The notes beneath the pieces were generated by a model that was not told where the DNA came from, did no database searches, and saw nothing but the letters and a program-made list of their open reading frames with translations. Shown here piece after piece: positions 34,270 through 44,880 of a stretch of 64,000 nt of DNA. The stretch is taken from contig CM063107.1 in the NCBI GenBank assembly GCA_031841125.1, forward strand, positions 64,181,814 to 64,245,813. Reading direction: 5' to 3'. Every line of letters begins with the position of its first letter. Positions within the stretch are counted from its first letter, which is position 1. This DNA comes from Acanthococcus lagerstroemiae. Its lineage: Eukaryota; Arthropoda; Insecta; Hemiptera; Eriococcidae. The translations under genes were made by a program, and so were the position numbers.

Positions 34270-35310
34270 CTGGTAGAGGTGGCGTTAGCGTCTACGAGGC
34301 CTTGTACCAAATATCAAATGAGAGACCTTTTTTTTGTAGAACCAAAAGATGGGCACCAGCGAGAAGTAAAACATAACCCTCCCCCTTGTTCCATGTCATA
34401 AAAATTTCCGAATTTTATTCCATGAGTTATAAAATGGAATGAGAAAAAAAGTTTTCTGAACTTCGATGGTAACCCCAACGAGAATGTTTTGCATTTACGC
34501 ATAACAATAATACATACAAATTTGATTCTATAATGGAAAATTACATTGATGCTTTGGTCTCGCCCGATGAACTGATAGTTTTGGTTGACTCAAGTGCTAT
34601 TAAGACTCCTCCTGGATTAGTTAAATAAATGTAGGACTCGTACAAACTTTCCCAAGAGATATTTAAAACCAATTTAATACACTTTCAACAATGTTTCAGA
34701 TTTTTCAATACGTTTAACACCAACACTTAGGACCCGCGTAAGACCATCAGTTTAGGTCCGTTGAAGTATTTTTAAAGACGTTTTAGACTTGTTGGACCTC
34801 TTTGAGAGCTTCGAAACTTCTCTTAGACTCTCTAAGACATTTTTTGAGACTGTTATCTGTTTCAGACTCATTGAGACTCTTTAGGGTTTTTCTAAACATG
34901 TTTAAAGCCTCGCGATTTCTTTAAGACTCTTCTAGACATGCTTTAGACTATCCCTCAGGATCTTTCACAATCAGTTCAATCGAGCAGGGAATAGTCTCAA
35001 GGCTTGATGAGATTTTTCAGAACTTCTACCAGACGTGACCCTCAACCTCTGCGATATTTTCCAAATTAGCAGGAAAGCTCGAGTCTGTTCTAAGAATACG
35101 CCGGGGGAACCAACAGTGGATCTATTTTGTCTTTTCTAGGAGTATGCCCGAAGAACGAACAGTGGATCTAGAATTTCGTTCTGGAAGGGGCTAAATTTGG
35201 CAAAAAATATTGAGTCAAATAATCACTGTTCAGGACAAATTCAAATTCAGATTACCTTCATTGCAGAATAGCTACAGGTTATGGCTACAGGTAATATTCT
35301 TTTTACATTT
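34270..35310. repeat. Non-coding DNA with a GACTC/AGACT cryptic repeat
   Basis: From about 34690 to 34970 the words TTAGACT, AGACTC and GAGACT.TTT recur. This is the reverse-strand form of the GAGTCTTAAA satellite around 43630-49470. At 35093-35170 the phrase GAACGAACAGTGGATCTA is locally duplicated (GAACCAACAGTGGATCTA). There is no coding signal. Confidence 0.45.
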
Positions 35311-35319
35311 TTCCTGATA

Positions 35320-35800
35320 CCATGTCAGGACCCGTGTAGTAGTTTCTCCGGCCCATACAGAACAAAGGTCTCCTGTAAACGCTCCCATTCTTTCCTATTT
35401 TCTGCTACTCTATGGTATAGTTTATGTTTCGAAAATTTATCAAAGTCGTCTCTACATCTCTTTTTTTTTTGTTTTCCTCTCTTCCTTTTTTGATTTTTCG
35501 GTTCCCAGAATGTTGTTAGATTGGTCCATCGGTCGTCTTTCAGGCGGGTAATATGCCCTGCCCATTCCCATTTTGTCCTTCGTATGTATCTAACCACTTC
35601 TTCATTGTATCTTAATTTTCTTGTTACTATTTCTAGCTTGACTTAGTCTTTTGTATTAATATTGAGTATTGAGTGCTCCACTGAATTTTGAGTGACCCTT
35701 ATCCTTTCCATAATATTGTTTTTTAGTGTCCATGTTTGGCATCCATAGGTCAGTGTGAGTATAATACACATGTTACATATTTGACATTTGTGATAGAGGC
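35320..35800 (-). pseudogene. RTE-like LINE 3' end, minus strand
   Basis: The minus-strand translation contains LTYGCQTWTLKNNIMERIRV (about 35755-35695), then WEWAGHITRLKDDRWTNLTT, KRKRGKQKKKRCRDDFDKF and AENRKEWERLQETFVLYGP. This is the C-terminal RT-plus-tail segment of the RTE-like LINEs seen elsewhere. A stop lies near 35643. It is a 5'-truncated copy. Confidence 0.85.
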
Positions 35801-35804
35801 TGAA

Positions 35805-36850
35805 AGGACCTTTAAGGATTTAAAAAGAAAATTGTTCAGGACATTGAGTCGAAAACATACCAGAAATTTCTGAAGGGATGTAGGGTCACCACATGGAACT
35901 AACAACATTTTGAGAATCCGTGGGTACAGAGACTGGACATTTAAAAATTAAGCCGAAAATGAATTGTAAACTGAAATTTTTATCCTGAAAGAGCTCCCCT
36001 CTCATGTTGGAAGCGTCCTGAAAATTTTATTTTCATTTGAATACCATAATATCTAATGTAAGTCATATGACTCCAACGGAAGAAGGGCTAAAGTTCTTAT
36101 AGGCCCTGGATTTGTCAGTGTAGTGATTTATTTAGCAAAATATCCATTCGTTTTCGAGTTTTCGATGTTTCTGTAAAATCAGTATTTTCCTGAAATACAA
36201 TCAAAGGTTCGCGTATCTTGTGAAATAATCGAACTGCTAAGATGCATGAGTCCTCCTTTGACAGACTTGAATGTGTCAAATCATATTCTGTAATTTAATA
36301 TTTTCTTACATTTCTTTACAGTTTTCTTTAAAATTTCAAATTCCTAACCTAATATGCTTCAATACACCTTTTATATTTAGCCTTATTTTCCACCGATTAT
36401 AGTCAAAGACGTTAGCAACTCTCGGTCAAAATTTTGCGAACAGTGCTTCGTTTAGAAAGAAGTATCTAACATTTTGAAAATAAGTATTACAGTATAAAAA
36501 AAAATCACTGGAGGAATGATATTATAGTACATCTTGGGTGATCTTTATTTTACGAAAGAAAAAAAGGAATTCTTGTTTTCATTTTCGTAATAGAAAAAAC
36601 AGTCTCAAAATATTTCTGATTTTATTATATTTTATGAGTTGGAATCAAAGGTTGAAATTTTGCATGTGAATCTCCGAAGACCGATTATGATTTATTCCCA
36701 GCCCCCGTTAGTGGCACCCTAAGGGATTTAAAAACGTCTGTAAATCAATTCCCAAAATTCGAATTATTTTTCACTCTGGTTTTCCTAAATGTGAACCACA
36801 CTGCGAATAGTTGAGGAAGTCTCAAGAAAGAAAAATTCTCTTGTTTCTTA
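35805..36850. other. AT-rich non-coding DNA, nothing recognised
   Basis: No repeats, inverted ends or protein motifs were found on either strand. Confidence 0.45.
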
Positions 36851-36854
36851 AAGT

Positions 36855-37170
36855 GAAGGTAACACGCAAAAAATCTTTCGTATCTTCAAAAATCTAACGA
36901 ATTTCGTCTTTGAAATTTCTCAAGGCACCTTTCATCAACCAGCTGAATAATGTTGCCAATTTTTAAACATTTGTTAGAACAAATGATAATTTGTATCTGC
37001 CAGATTGCTTTTTTTTTGGAGAAAGGGGGGGGGATGATGTAAACCTCTGAAAAAAGAATAGCTTTCTTGTCCCTCAAAAAAAGGAGGTAACAAGCGAAAA
37101 AATCTTGCAAATCTTCAAACATCTCGTAATTTTCGTCAAATCTGTCAAGGCGCCTTTCATTGTGACAATA
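36855..37170. repeat. Direct duplication of an AAAATCTT...CAAGGC block
   Basis: 36855-36945 and 37083-37165 share GGTAACA.GC.AAAAAATCTT, ATCTTCAAA.ATCT and CAAGGC.CCTTTCAT. The same block occurs at 4165-4300. Between the copies lies a G-run (37025-37034). Confidence 0.55.
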
Positions 37171-37174
37171 AGTG

Positions 37175-37684
37175 AGACCGTTTGAGACCGTTTTTTCTAA
37201 TAATTTTTTCTTAGCTCAATATTGGTAGGTATTTTTAAGTTTTTTTTTTTTTTTTTCTGCTTTCAACGTTTATTAATCCAAACTTGTATGTTAAATATCA
37301 CCGTTGCAGCGATCCTTAAAATGTAATAAAAATCGGAAGTATGTTAACTGGGACTGTTTTTCTGTAGCGAAAACTAAATTTGTGGTGGCCCGAGAAAGAT
37401 TCCCATTTTGCGAAAATAAAAACTTTCATCACAGATACTCATATTGGCAATAAGCATCTCTCTAATAAAAAAAACAGGTCTGTATTTGATCAACATACGT
37501 CTGAGAGATCCTTTATATCACTGGAGGACCGAACAGTAACTCAAGCTTGGTTTTACACGCTATATGAAAAAACTTTTCTGCATAAAATATTATGAAAAAC
37601 TTAGTGGACACACGGTTTGACATATTCGATAAAAAGTAGTAAAATATAGTGGGAAGTTTGATTTTGGGCAATTATATCTGAGGG
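37175..37684. other. Non-coding DNA, poly-T tract
   Basis: A poly-T run lies at 37239-37257. The short frame at 37380-37595 has no known domain. Confidence 0.4.
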
Positions 37685-37962
37685 CAGTAGCGGATCTACG
37701 GGATGGATTTTGGAGTTTGAACACCGCCCTTCGGGCCGAAGAAGAAAAAAAAAACATTGCGAATTTTGAGTTTTTCTCCTGTTTTTGAATATCTGCAGCA
37801 CTACAGTCCACAATGTTCATTTTGAAACTATTTGATCACATTATGAAACTTGTCTTCAGAAACTATTTAAAATGACGTCCATTTCGGTTTTTTAGGGGGT
37901 GGAGGTGGAAAAAGTGTTATTTTCAAAACACCCTCCTTGGAAAATTTCTAGATCCGCCATTG
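37685..37962 (+). mobile_element. hAT MITE (CAGTGGCGGATCTAG family), copy 2, perfect TSD
   Basis: TCTGAGGG flanks it exactly (37677-37684 and 37963-37970). The ends are CAGTAGCGGATCTACGGG and CTAGATCCGCCATTG. It shares TTCGGGCCGAAGAAGAAA, GTTTTTTAGGGGGTGGAGG and AAAATTTCTAGATCCGCCA with copies 1 and 3. It has no coding capacity and provides the empty site for the nested MITE in copy 1. Confidence 0.93.
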
Positions 37963-37970
37963 TCTGAGGG

Positions 37971-38500
37971 ATAAAGTATCACTTTGGTAGAGATTTTCTG
38001 AATCTGAAGTGATTACCTATGTCAATTTTCAGTTCCCGCAAATTTTTACCACCTTGGTATCAATCTTCAAAATTTCATTCCCCCCCCCCCCAGCACAAAA
38101 TTACCCTTTCGAGTGGCGCGATCTCTGACTGTAATCTATGAAAAATTAAGCTATATCTAATCATTGGAATTTATTTGAGAACCGTCAAGTTCGAAATTAG
38201 GAAATTAAATTCAAATCAAATTTATTTATCCCAAAAATAATAAAACAGAAGATAAACAACACTTTGCTCACTATGCGCAACTATGGCCTTTATTTACTCT
38301 TCGGATTTATTTTCTTCTCCCCCCTCTTGATGCGATACTCGAAAGGGTAGTTTCCGGAGCCAGGGGTGCGTTGTCTGGGGAGCCACTTTGGCGTGCGTGC
38401 ATCGCCATACGCGCCACCAAACGTTCCCTCCCCTCTTATTGGTTTTTCAAAACAAGAAGACGCCATTGAATTACAGTGATGCTGAGAAAATCATCGGGTT
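37971..38500. other. Non-coding DNA with a short SINE-like block
   Basis: GATACTCGAAAGGGTAGTTTC at 38331-38350 resembles AATACTCGAAAGGACGGATTC in the SINE at 40707-40725, so a SINE 3' fragment is possible. A C-run lies at 38080-38091. Confidence 0.35.
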
Positions 38501-40010
38501 AGGACAAAAGAAGTTTAAAGAAATAAAAAATCTTGAAATTCGAATAATTTTATAAAATGGAATATTAAACTTGATTCAATATCAAAAGTCTTTCAAACAA
38601 CTCGTAAATATATATTTAAGTAAGATTCATGTAAAATTCAAGTCACGTAGGAAAAAATAGTCAAAATATCTTGGAAAACTAAAAAATTTGACAACATGGA
38701 AATCAGAATTTAATTTGTAGTGATAAGTCTTCAAAAAACTTGTATACGAAACTTCGGAAGGATTCATAGAAAATTGTAGTCTCATTCTGGGAAAATGATC
38801 GAAAAGTTATGATAACGATTTTGGAGAAAAACTCCAAATTCGAACAAATTCGATACATCTGAAAATATAAATTAATTCGATACCTTTTTCAAACAACTCG
38901 AATAGGAGAATTCAGGCTTGTCGTGAGAAACTGCAGTCATTAAAAAAAAACAAAAAACTGCGAGTTCATATGAGGATTTAGAAGAGAAAAACACTTTGAA
39001 ATTCGAATAATTCAAGATAACAGAAAATTAAACTCGATACAATATCGAAAATCTTCAGAAAAATCGTCCACGAAATCTGAGTGGGCTCCATGGACAATTT
39101 TTGTCACATAAGAAAAAAATAATTAGAGAGTTATGATAAAAATTTTAAAAATTAAATTTTTTTCATTTAAGCGAGGGTCCCTAACAGCCAATTTTGGCCA
39201 ATTACTAGGTGACCCAGAAACATAATAATTTTACAGACCTATGAGTGCATTACTAGAATAATAAAAAGCAATAAAAACAAAACAAAAAATAAAATAAAAC
39301 ACTGCTTATTCCGCCGCCACCGTCAACAACATCTCCCCAGTCTGCCCAAATGAACTTCCCTTCCCCTCACACACGCTCCCCGGTATGTTTGTATTCCGCC
39401 CCTCCTTTAAAGGAAAAAAAAAAAACTGACAAAATTAGAGATCGATTTCAATTTGGGATCATAAGTCTTCAAAAAAATCGTACACGATACTTGAGTAAAA
39501 TTCATGGAGAATTACAGCATAACACTCTCGAACAGTGATCAAAGAGTAATGAAAGAAAATTCAAAATTGTAACAAATTAGATAAATATGAAAATTTAAAT
39601 TAATTCTATATCTGGCGTTTTCGAACAACTCAAATAGAAAAATTCTGTCTGATTCCTATAGCCATCTTGGTAAGATTATCAACGAGCTCAGACAGGAATT
39701 TAGAAGGGCAAAACATTTTTGAAATTGAATAATTCGATAAAATTGCATATTGAGTCTGATTTAATATTTTGAGTCTTCAGACTACTAGTATTTTACAAAA
39801 GTTGAGCAGAATGAATCGTAATTCTTCAAAAAACCTGTGAACGAACCTGAGTTAAGCTTCTCAGAAAATTGTAGTCATATTTTTGGAAAATGATCGAAGA
39901 GTTACAATTGCAATTTTGATAATGAAAAATTCGAGATTGCTGAATATAAACATGGTTTAATACTACAGGTTTTCAACTAACTCGAATGCGAAAATTTAAC
40001 CAATTTGCGA
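38500..40010. repeat. Degenerate satellite, period about 150-160 bp
   Basis: Recurring blocks GAAATTCGAATAATT..ATAAAAT, ATATTAAACTTGATTCAATAT, AAAGTCTTCAAA.AA.TCGTA and TTCATGGA.AATTGTAGTC appear about eight times from 38535 on, near 38690, 38840, 38999, 39430, 39560, 39720 and 39930. Divergence between units is high. The array is broken at about 39165-39420 by a LINE 3' UTR fragment. Confidence 0.6.
39165..39420 (-). mobile_element. LINE 3'-UTR fragment inserted in the satellite
   Basis: The reverse strand reads CTAGTAATTGGCCAAAATTGG and then AGGGACC, matching the 3' UTR end (CTGTAATTGGCCAATATGG) of the CR1/Jockey-type LINE at 30838-32400. The A-rich block at 39255-39300 belongs to it. The outer limits are approximate. 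Confidence 0.5.
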
Positions 40011-40540
40011 AAACCTGCAGCAGTCGCGCCCACCATCGCGTAAGTTTCCGGTAAACGCCGAGAACTTGTAGTCGGTGAGTGGGTAATCGTAGGGGGGGGG
40101 TGCAAGTCCATGAAAAATTATACAGGATCATAAAATCTGAACAATTTTATGACGGGGCAATAAATAAAGGTGGGTGAGTTTCTCCGGAGGATTTTTGCCG
40201 GGTGATTTTCAAAACGGGAAGGCGCTAGTAGTCATTAAGTACGTGAATGAACAAAGATTTTTCAAAAAGAAAAAGACAACCTTTCTTCGCTTCAACAAAT
40301 TACTTACAACTTTGCGACTATGAGTGCCCTGTTTTATGTGTCATAACTGTCATACATATATAGCTTCTCTGACTATCTATCAATAGTTATCAAGTGTGAT
40401 AATGTTAACTTGTTGAATTATTGAATTACTTATATTAATTCGGCACAATATTTGAAGTCGATTTTGATTAAATATGCCTCCTTTGAGAATATTGAAAAAA
40501 AAATGTATGACTTTCTAAATTTAATTCTGGGACAGGGGTA

Positions 40541-40800
40541 AGGGTCTGGTTGGTCGAGTGGATAGCACGTTGGTCTCGGAATCCGGAGGTCCCAAGTTCG
40601 AGCCCACGTCACAACTCGCCAGATTTCGAACTAGGACGGTTTTTCGGCCAGAAGGGAAGAGGGCTAAGACAGCCCTAACAGCCACCCCGACGTCTCTGTA
40701 GTAATACTCGAAAGGACGGATTCCAGGGCTCGGGTTGAGAGCAAAATTAGAAAAAGAGAAAACAAATTCTTATTTACAGAGACTTGATATATTCCTTCAG
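40541..40800 (+). mobile_element. tRNA-derived SINE
   Basis: The head resembles a tRNA gene: A-box TGGTCGAGTGG at 40551-40561 and B-box GTTCGAGCCC at 40596-40605, with normal spacing for an internal pol III promoter. A weak cloverleaf can be drawn for the head, but the anticodon and acceptor stems pair poorly. The body that follows (CAACTCGCC...GGTTTTTCGGCCAG...CTCGAAAGGACGG) is unlike any tRNA 3' end. I therefore call a SINE, not a working tRNA. The 3' end near 40800 is approximate. Confidence 0.7.
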
Positions 40801-40804
40801 GAAA

Positions 40805-41409
40805 ATACACAACCCAAATGGGATGACAAGGGAAAAAACTGAAGTGAAAATATTTGTCGCGGAATATTGTTGAGAGTGGTTTACTAACTGAAATATCTAA
40901 TAACCCCACCTAGTCTGAAAAGTTTCTGGGGACGGTCTAAATGACCTACTAATGCAATTTTGGTAAAAATTTCAAGAAATATCAAAATTTTTCATGCTAA
41001 ATTTGTACAACAAAAATATATCTGAATTTCTAGGTGTATCAGTGAGGACAAAAAGTCCTGAAAATTCCTGCCGGGTCATTTTCCAGCCTACATTCAAATG
41101 AATAAGAGCTTATTTTGTAGGGATTTTAGCCGTTAGCAATAATTGACAAAAAATTTTCAATTTCGAAAATGAACATTTCTAAGGCAGTGCTTTTTCGTTC
41201 CACTAGAGCGTCCAGTTTATATTTTTATTATAATTATACAGATAGTATAATGTAGATTTCACCATATACTAAATCCCGGATCTTCCGTAGCACTTGCTCG
41301 CAAGAACATAGAAACTGGTGGAGGGGTGCAATGCTCAAATTTGATTTGTAAACGATTTTTGTCGATAGATCGCAAAACAATCTCCCAGTCTTTAAGGGAA
41401 CGTTTTCCC
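40805..41409. other. AT-rich non-coding DNA
   Basis: No supported feature was found. Confidence 0.45.
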
Positions 41410-41417
41410 CTCCTCGG

Positions 41418-41674
41418 CAGTGGTGGATCTAGGGGGGGGGGGGTGTCGGACACCCTCTTTGGGCCGAAGAAAGAAAAAAGAACGCTGCAAAAACACATTA
41501 TTATACGTATAAAAATCTAGTGAACGGGTACACCTGCAGTGCTGTAGTCCTGTGTGGACTTAAAAAAATATCAAGAATCAACTGAGATATCTATCTCGGT
41601 TTTTTAGGGGGCGGAGGTGGAAAAAGTTTTATTTTCAAAACACCCCCCTTGGAAAATTTCTAGATCCGCCACTG
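41418..41674 (+). mobile_element. hAT MITE (CAGTGGCGGATCTAG family), copy 3, perfect TSD
   Basis: CTCCTCGG flanks it on both sides (41410-41417 and 41675-41682). The ends are CAGTGGTGGATCTAGG and CTAGATCCGCCACTG. A 12-base G-run follows the left end, and the mirror C-run (CACCCCCC) lies near the right end. It is the shortest and cleanest copy of the family. Confidence 0.94.
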
Positions 41675-41682
41675 CTCCTCGG

Positions 41683-43625
41683 CATCAGGCCTCTGGAGTT
41701 AAATCCAAAATCCGATGAAATACTCGAAATTAGCGAGCTGATGAACCTTTCAATTTTCCAAGCAAGTCAGTTTTGCTTATTCTGAATTCAAATTTGAGCG
41801 CTCAAATTGAGGCCGGATCAAAACTTTGCGAAAATTCATAAAGTCCGCCATCAAGAAAATACCAATTTTGATAGTTTGTTCGATTTTATAATTTAAATCA
41901 ATTTTTTCCATCCGAAGCCCGGCTTCCAATCTACAGTGCAATGGAGAGAGGAAAGGAAATACGATCTTCCTATTGATTCGTAAGTCGCTTGACATCACTT
42001 TTTCAACAATGACTGAGAAAAGTAAACCTCAAATTTAAAAGTATACGTCTAATGCTCTTCTTGAATATGAGTATTGAGCAATTTGTAAAAATTGTTTCAG
42101 GAATGATTTATTCTCAATTAAGGTATCACATGAGATCAAACCTCATTTTATGGATCGGTATTTCTGTACTCCTGGGCACGATGGCGTAAACGAAATTTTG
42201 GTAGCCAGTTTGAGCATCTATAGATTCACGTGCTGAGTCTCAAAATTTGATCCCGCAGCAGGTGACGTGTTAACAATTCAATTGGATATGTCTTTCTCCA
42301 TTCTTTCGTGATCATCCCCTATTGCCCGGAAAACTTAAATTTCCATACAAGCTTTTTCATCCGGCAGCTCTGATTACATTTCGCTGCTCGGTATTTCGGT
42401 TCCATTTTGACTATAAAGGACTGAGATATGTGACACGAATGGGCATGTTTTCGAAACCTTTTTATAAAACATTAGCCACATCATGAAGAGAAAAGAAAAT
42501 AAATTCCGATAATTCATAATCGTGAAGAAGATTGACTTGCGGATGGTACCACACAGTTTCTTTCAAGAGCTTTACAACACTCATTTTGAAAGCGTCTATA
42601 ATATTTAATTAACAATCGTTAATTTAAAGTGGAATGATGGACATCACAGTATGGTTGTCCACCAACTATTCTAATAATTGTATCGAGGTCGTGTAATAAC
42701 GTTGTCAGATATTTTATTTGGCAAGCTGATTCCATTTTTCGTAACTTACTATATCAGTATGGTTGTCGGGAATGAATCACCCATCTTCTTTTTGTGGGGA
42801 GAAAAGAAACACAAAATTCTTTTATAATTTGAAAGAAAAACTTGTGTTTTAAAATTAATATGCAAAATGTTTTTAAAAATTGCTAATGTATAACTGAATA
42901 ATAAATGAAACATCTATTCGAATTCGTTGTAAATCTAAAAATTACATGTACTCGAAAATGAATACATTTTTTCTGAAAACGTTCATACATTATATGTCCC
43001 AAGATGTATCATAAGCTCATTGAAACATCATGATTATCTTCAGTTATCACGAGATGCGTACACTATGAGTAAGAAAACCAAAACATATAATTATTTCAGA
43101 CAAGTGAGTTTATCAAACGTGGAAACACTAAAAGGGGGAATAAATAGTCGGTGTGGACACTAGTTTTCTTGTAGAAACATCTTTTCAAATTCGAAGGGAC
43201 TGAGCTCAATTCCCATTACGTTCACTTGACGCTCTAGAAAAAGGGTGACTGGTATTTTTCGGAAACATACAAGGATTTATTGAGACGGGTAATGTACCCA
43301 GTAGTACCATCTTTAGTTACTACATTTTTTCTTTTCCTCAGAAAGCATATTGCTCTAAGGTGTTCACGTTGAATGATGATTTAAAGTTCGAAATTTTCAA
43401 AATACAGCTTCCAAATTTTTACCAATCAGAGTCGTTTGTAAAGCACTCACCAGTGATGGATGAAAAGTGCGAACACTGGTGGATAGGGGTATCCATCCCA
43501 CCTATAGTTTCTTATCTGAATACAAAAAAATTTCAAGCCAAGTCTAAAGTTATACATCAGTCTGACAAGGACATGAGTGTTTATCAGAAATCAAATGAAT
43601 CCAAACGGAATGTAAATCAGTATTA
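41683..43625. other. Single-copy non-coding DNA
   Basis: There are no repeats or transposon peptides. The 88-codon frame at 43360-43626 has no known domain. A TGATGGATGA word at 43455-43464 resembles Hox/Exd sites but is expected by chance at this scale. Confidence 0.4.
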
Positions 43626-43629
43626 ACCG

Positions 43630-44309
43630 TTTTAACACCTACAGGAGACTTACATGTCAAAGTCTTATCAAGTTTTGACGAGTTTCAATGAGTCTTAACA
43701 CCATTTCCAAAATCTGAAAGAATCTGAATGTGACTGAAAAGTCTGTGCTAGTCTCAACGGAATCCAGATGAGTGTTTAAAAAATCTTAATAGTCTGATGA
43801 GTTATAAAAAATTGTAGGGAAGTCCGAATACGTCCTAATTAGAGGCATACTGAAAATACTAGAAAATTCTCCCCCACGGAAAATTTTTTATCTACTCCTT
43901 TTCCCACCTCCAGGTGCGGATACAAGGGAGGAAGGGAAATCCCCAACTTAAAAAAAAACAATTTTTTTGATGCAGAATTACCCTCTAGAATCCATTCCTC
44001 CTCCCCCCAAAAAAATCAAGTCTGAATCCGCGCCTTTCCATCCCTCTGGCCATACATACACTTTCACGTAAGTAGAAGCACTGAAAATGAGCTTCACAAA
44101 CATTCGTCTTCAGTTTTGACCCCTCTAGAAATTTATTCGTGGTTACACCCCTGGTCTCAATGTAATCTTATTCAGACTTAATGAGATTGAATTAGTTTTA
44201 GCAAACTATGAGCGAGTCTCACCCAGTCCCAAGAGTTTCTCAATCAGTCTTTGTAACCCGTTTATTCATGTAATTCAATTCGGAATAAGTCTTGGTAGAG
44301 TCTTAAGAT
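43630..44309. repeat. GAGTCTTAAA-type degenerate satellite, left part
   Basis: Words such as AGTCTTA, TGAGTCT, GAATCTGA and AGTCTGA recur every 15-30 bases. The array continues on the other side of the pogo-like element (48062-49470). An AT-rich interruption lies at about 43850-44150. Confidence 0.5.
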
Positions 44310-44322
44310 TAAGGTAGAACCA

Positions 44323-44579
44323 CCAGTAATCGACACCTTTAGAAGATTTTTGACTTTACTATTTTATAAAATAAATTCAACCAATAGTTTAAAATTAACT
44401 CATGGGTAATTGTTTTTAATAAACCCGTGGCTTAGTAAATTGCTAACCAATTTCCCAATTTCGTCAACTTTTATAAGTATAAAATGAATTTTTTATAATT
44501 CAACTTGGAAAATTGAATTTTTACCAGTAATTGACAAGTACATTCCAATAATCGACACTTACCATACCAATAATCGACA
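44323..44579. promoter_or_regulatory. Subterminal CCAGTAATYGACA motif array, left side
   Basis: Four direct copies are at 44323-44335 (CCAGTAATCGACA), 44524-44536 (CCAGTAATTGACA), 44545-44557 and 44567-44579 (both CCAATAATCGACA). The outermost lies in the terminal inverted repeat. Such arrays are expected to be transposase binding sites. A poly-T tract follows at 44637-44657. Confidence 0.8.
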
Positions 44580-44880
44580 TTACATTTTACAATGCTTCTT
44601 GTGGTAAATATCAATGAATTTTTGATAAATTTGTGTTTTTTTTTTTTTTTTTTTTTGTGAAGATAGCACTGATTAAGAGAATGGAAGAGTTGGTGTTATA
44701 AGAAATAAAAAATTGTAAGTGCAGAAATTTGAATGAATATACTTTTTAGTCTGAAAATTTTACTCTGAACTTTATTAAAAAAAAACAAAAAAAAAACTTT
44801 ATTTTAAATTCACAACAAACACTTAAGAAATAAGTACATAGGTAGGCATGTCAATTATTTTTATTACTAGATAAGCTCAA

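Noticed and set aside
36855..40010. CRISPR array
   Set aside because: Repeats are degenerate, unevenly spaced and in a eukaryotic genome with no cas genes.
40544..40616. Functional tRNA gene
   Set aside because: A and B boxes are good, but stems pair poorly and the sequence continues as a SINE body.
43455..43464. Labial/Exd autoregulatory-type site TGATGGATGA
   Set aside because: A single 10-mer is expected by chance in 64 kb read on both strands, and there is no cluster of such sites.
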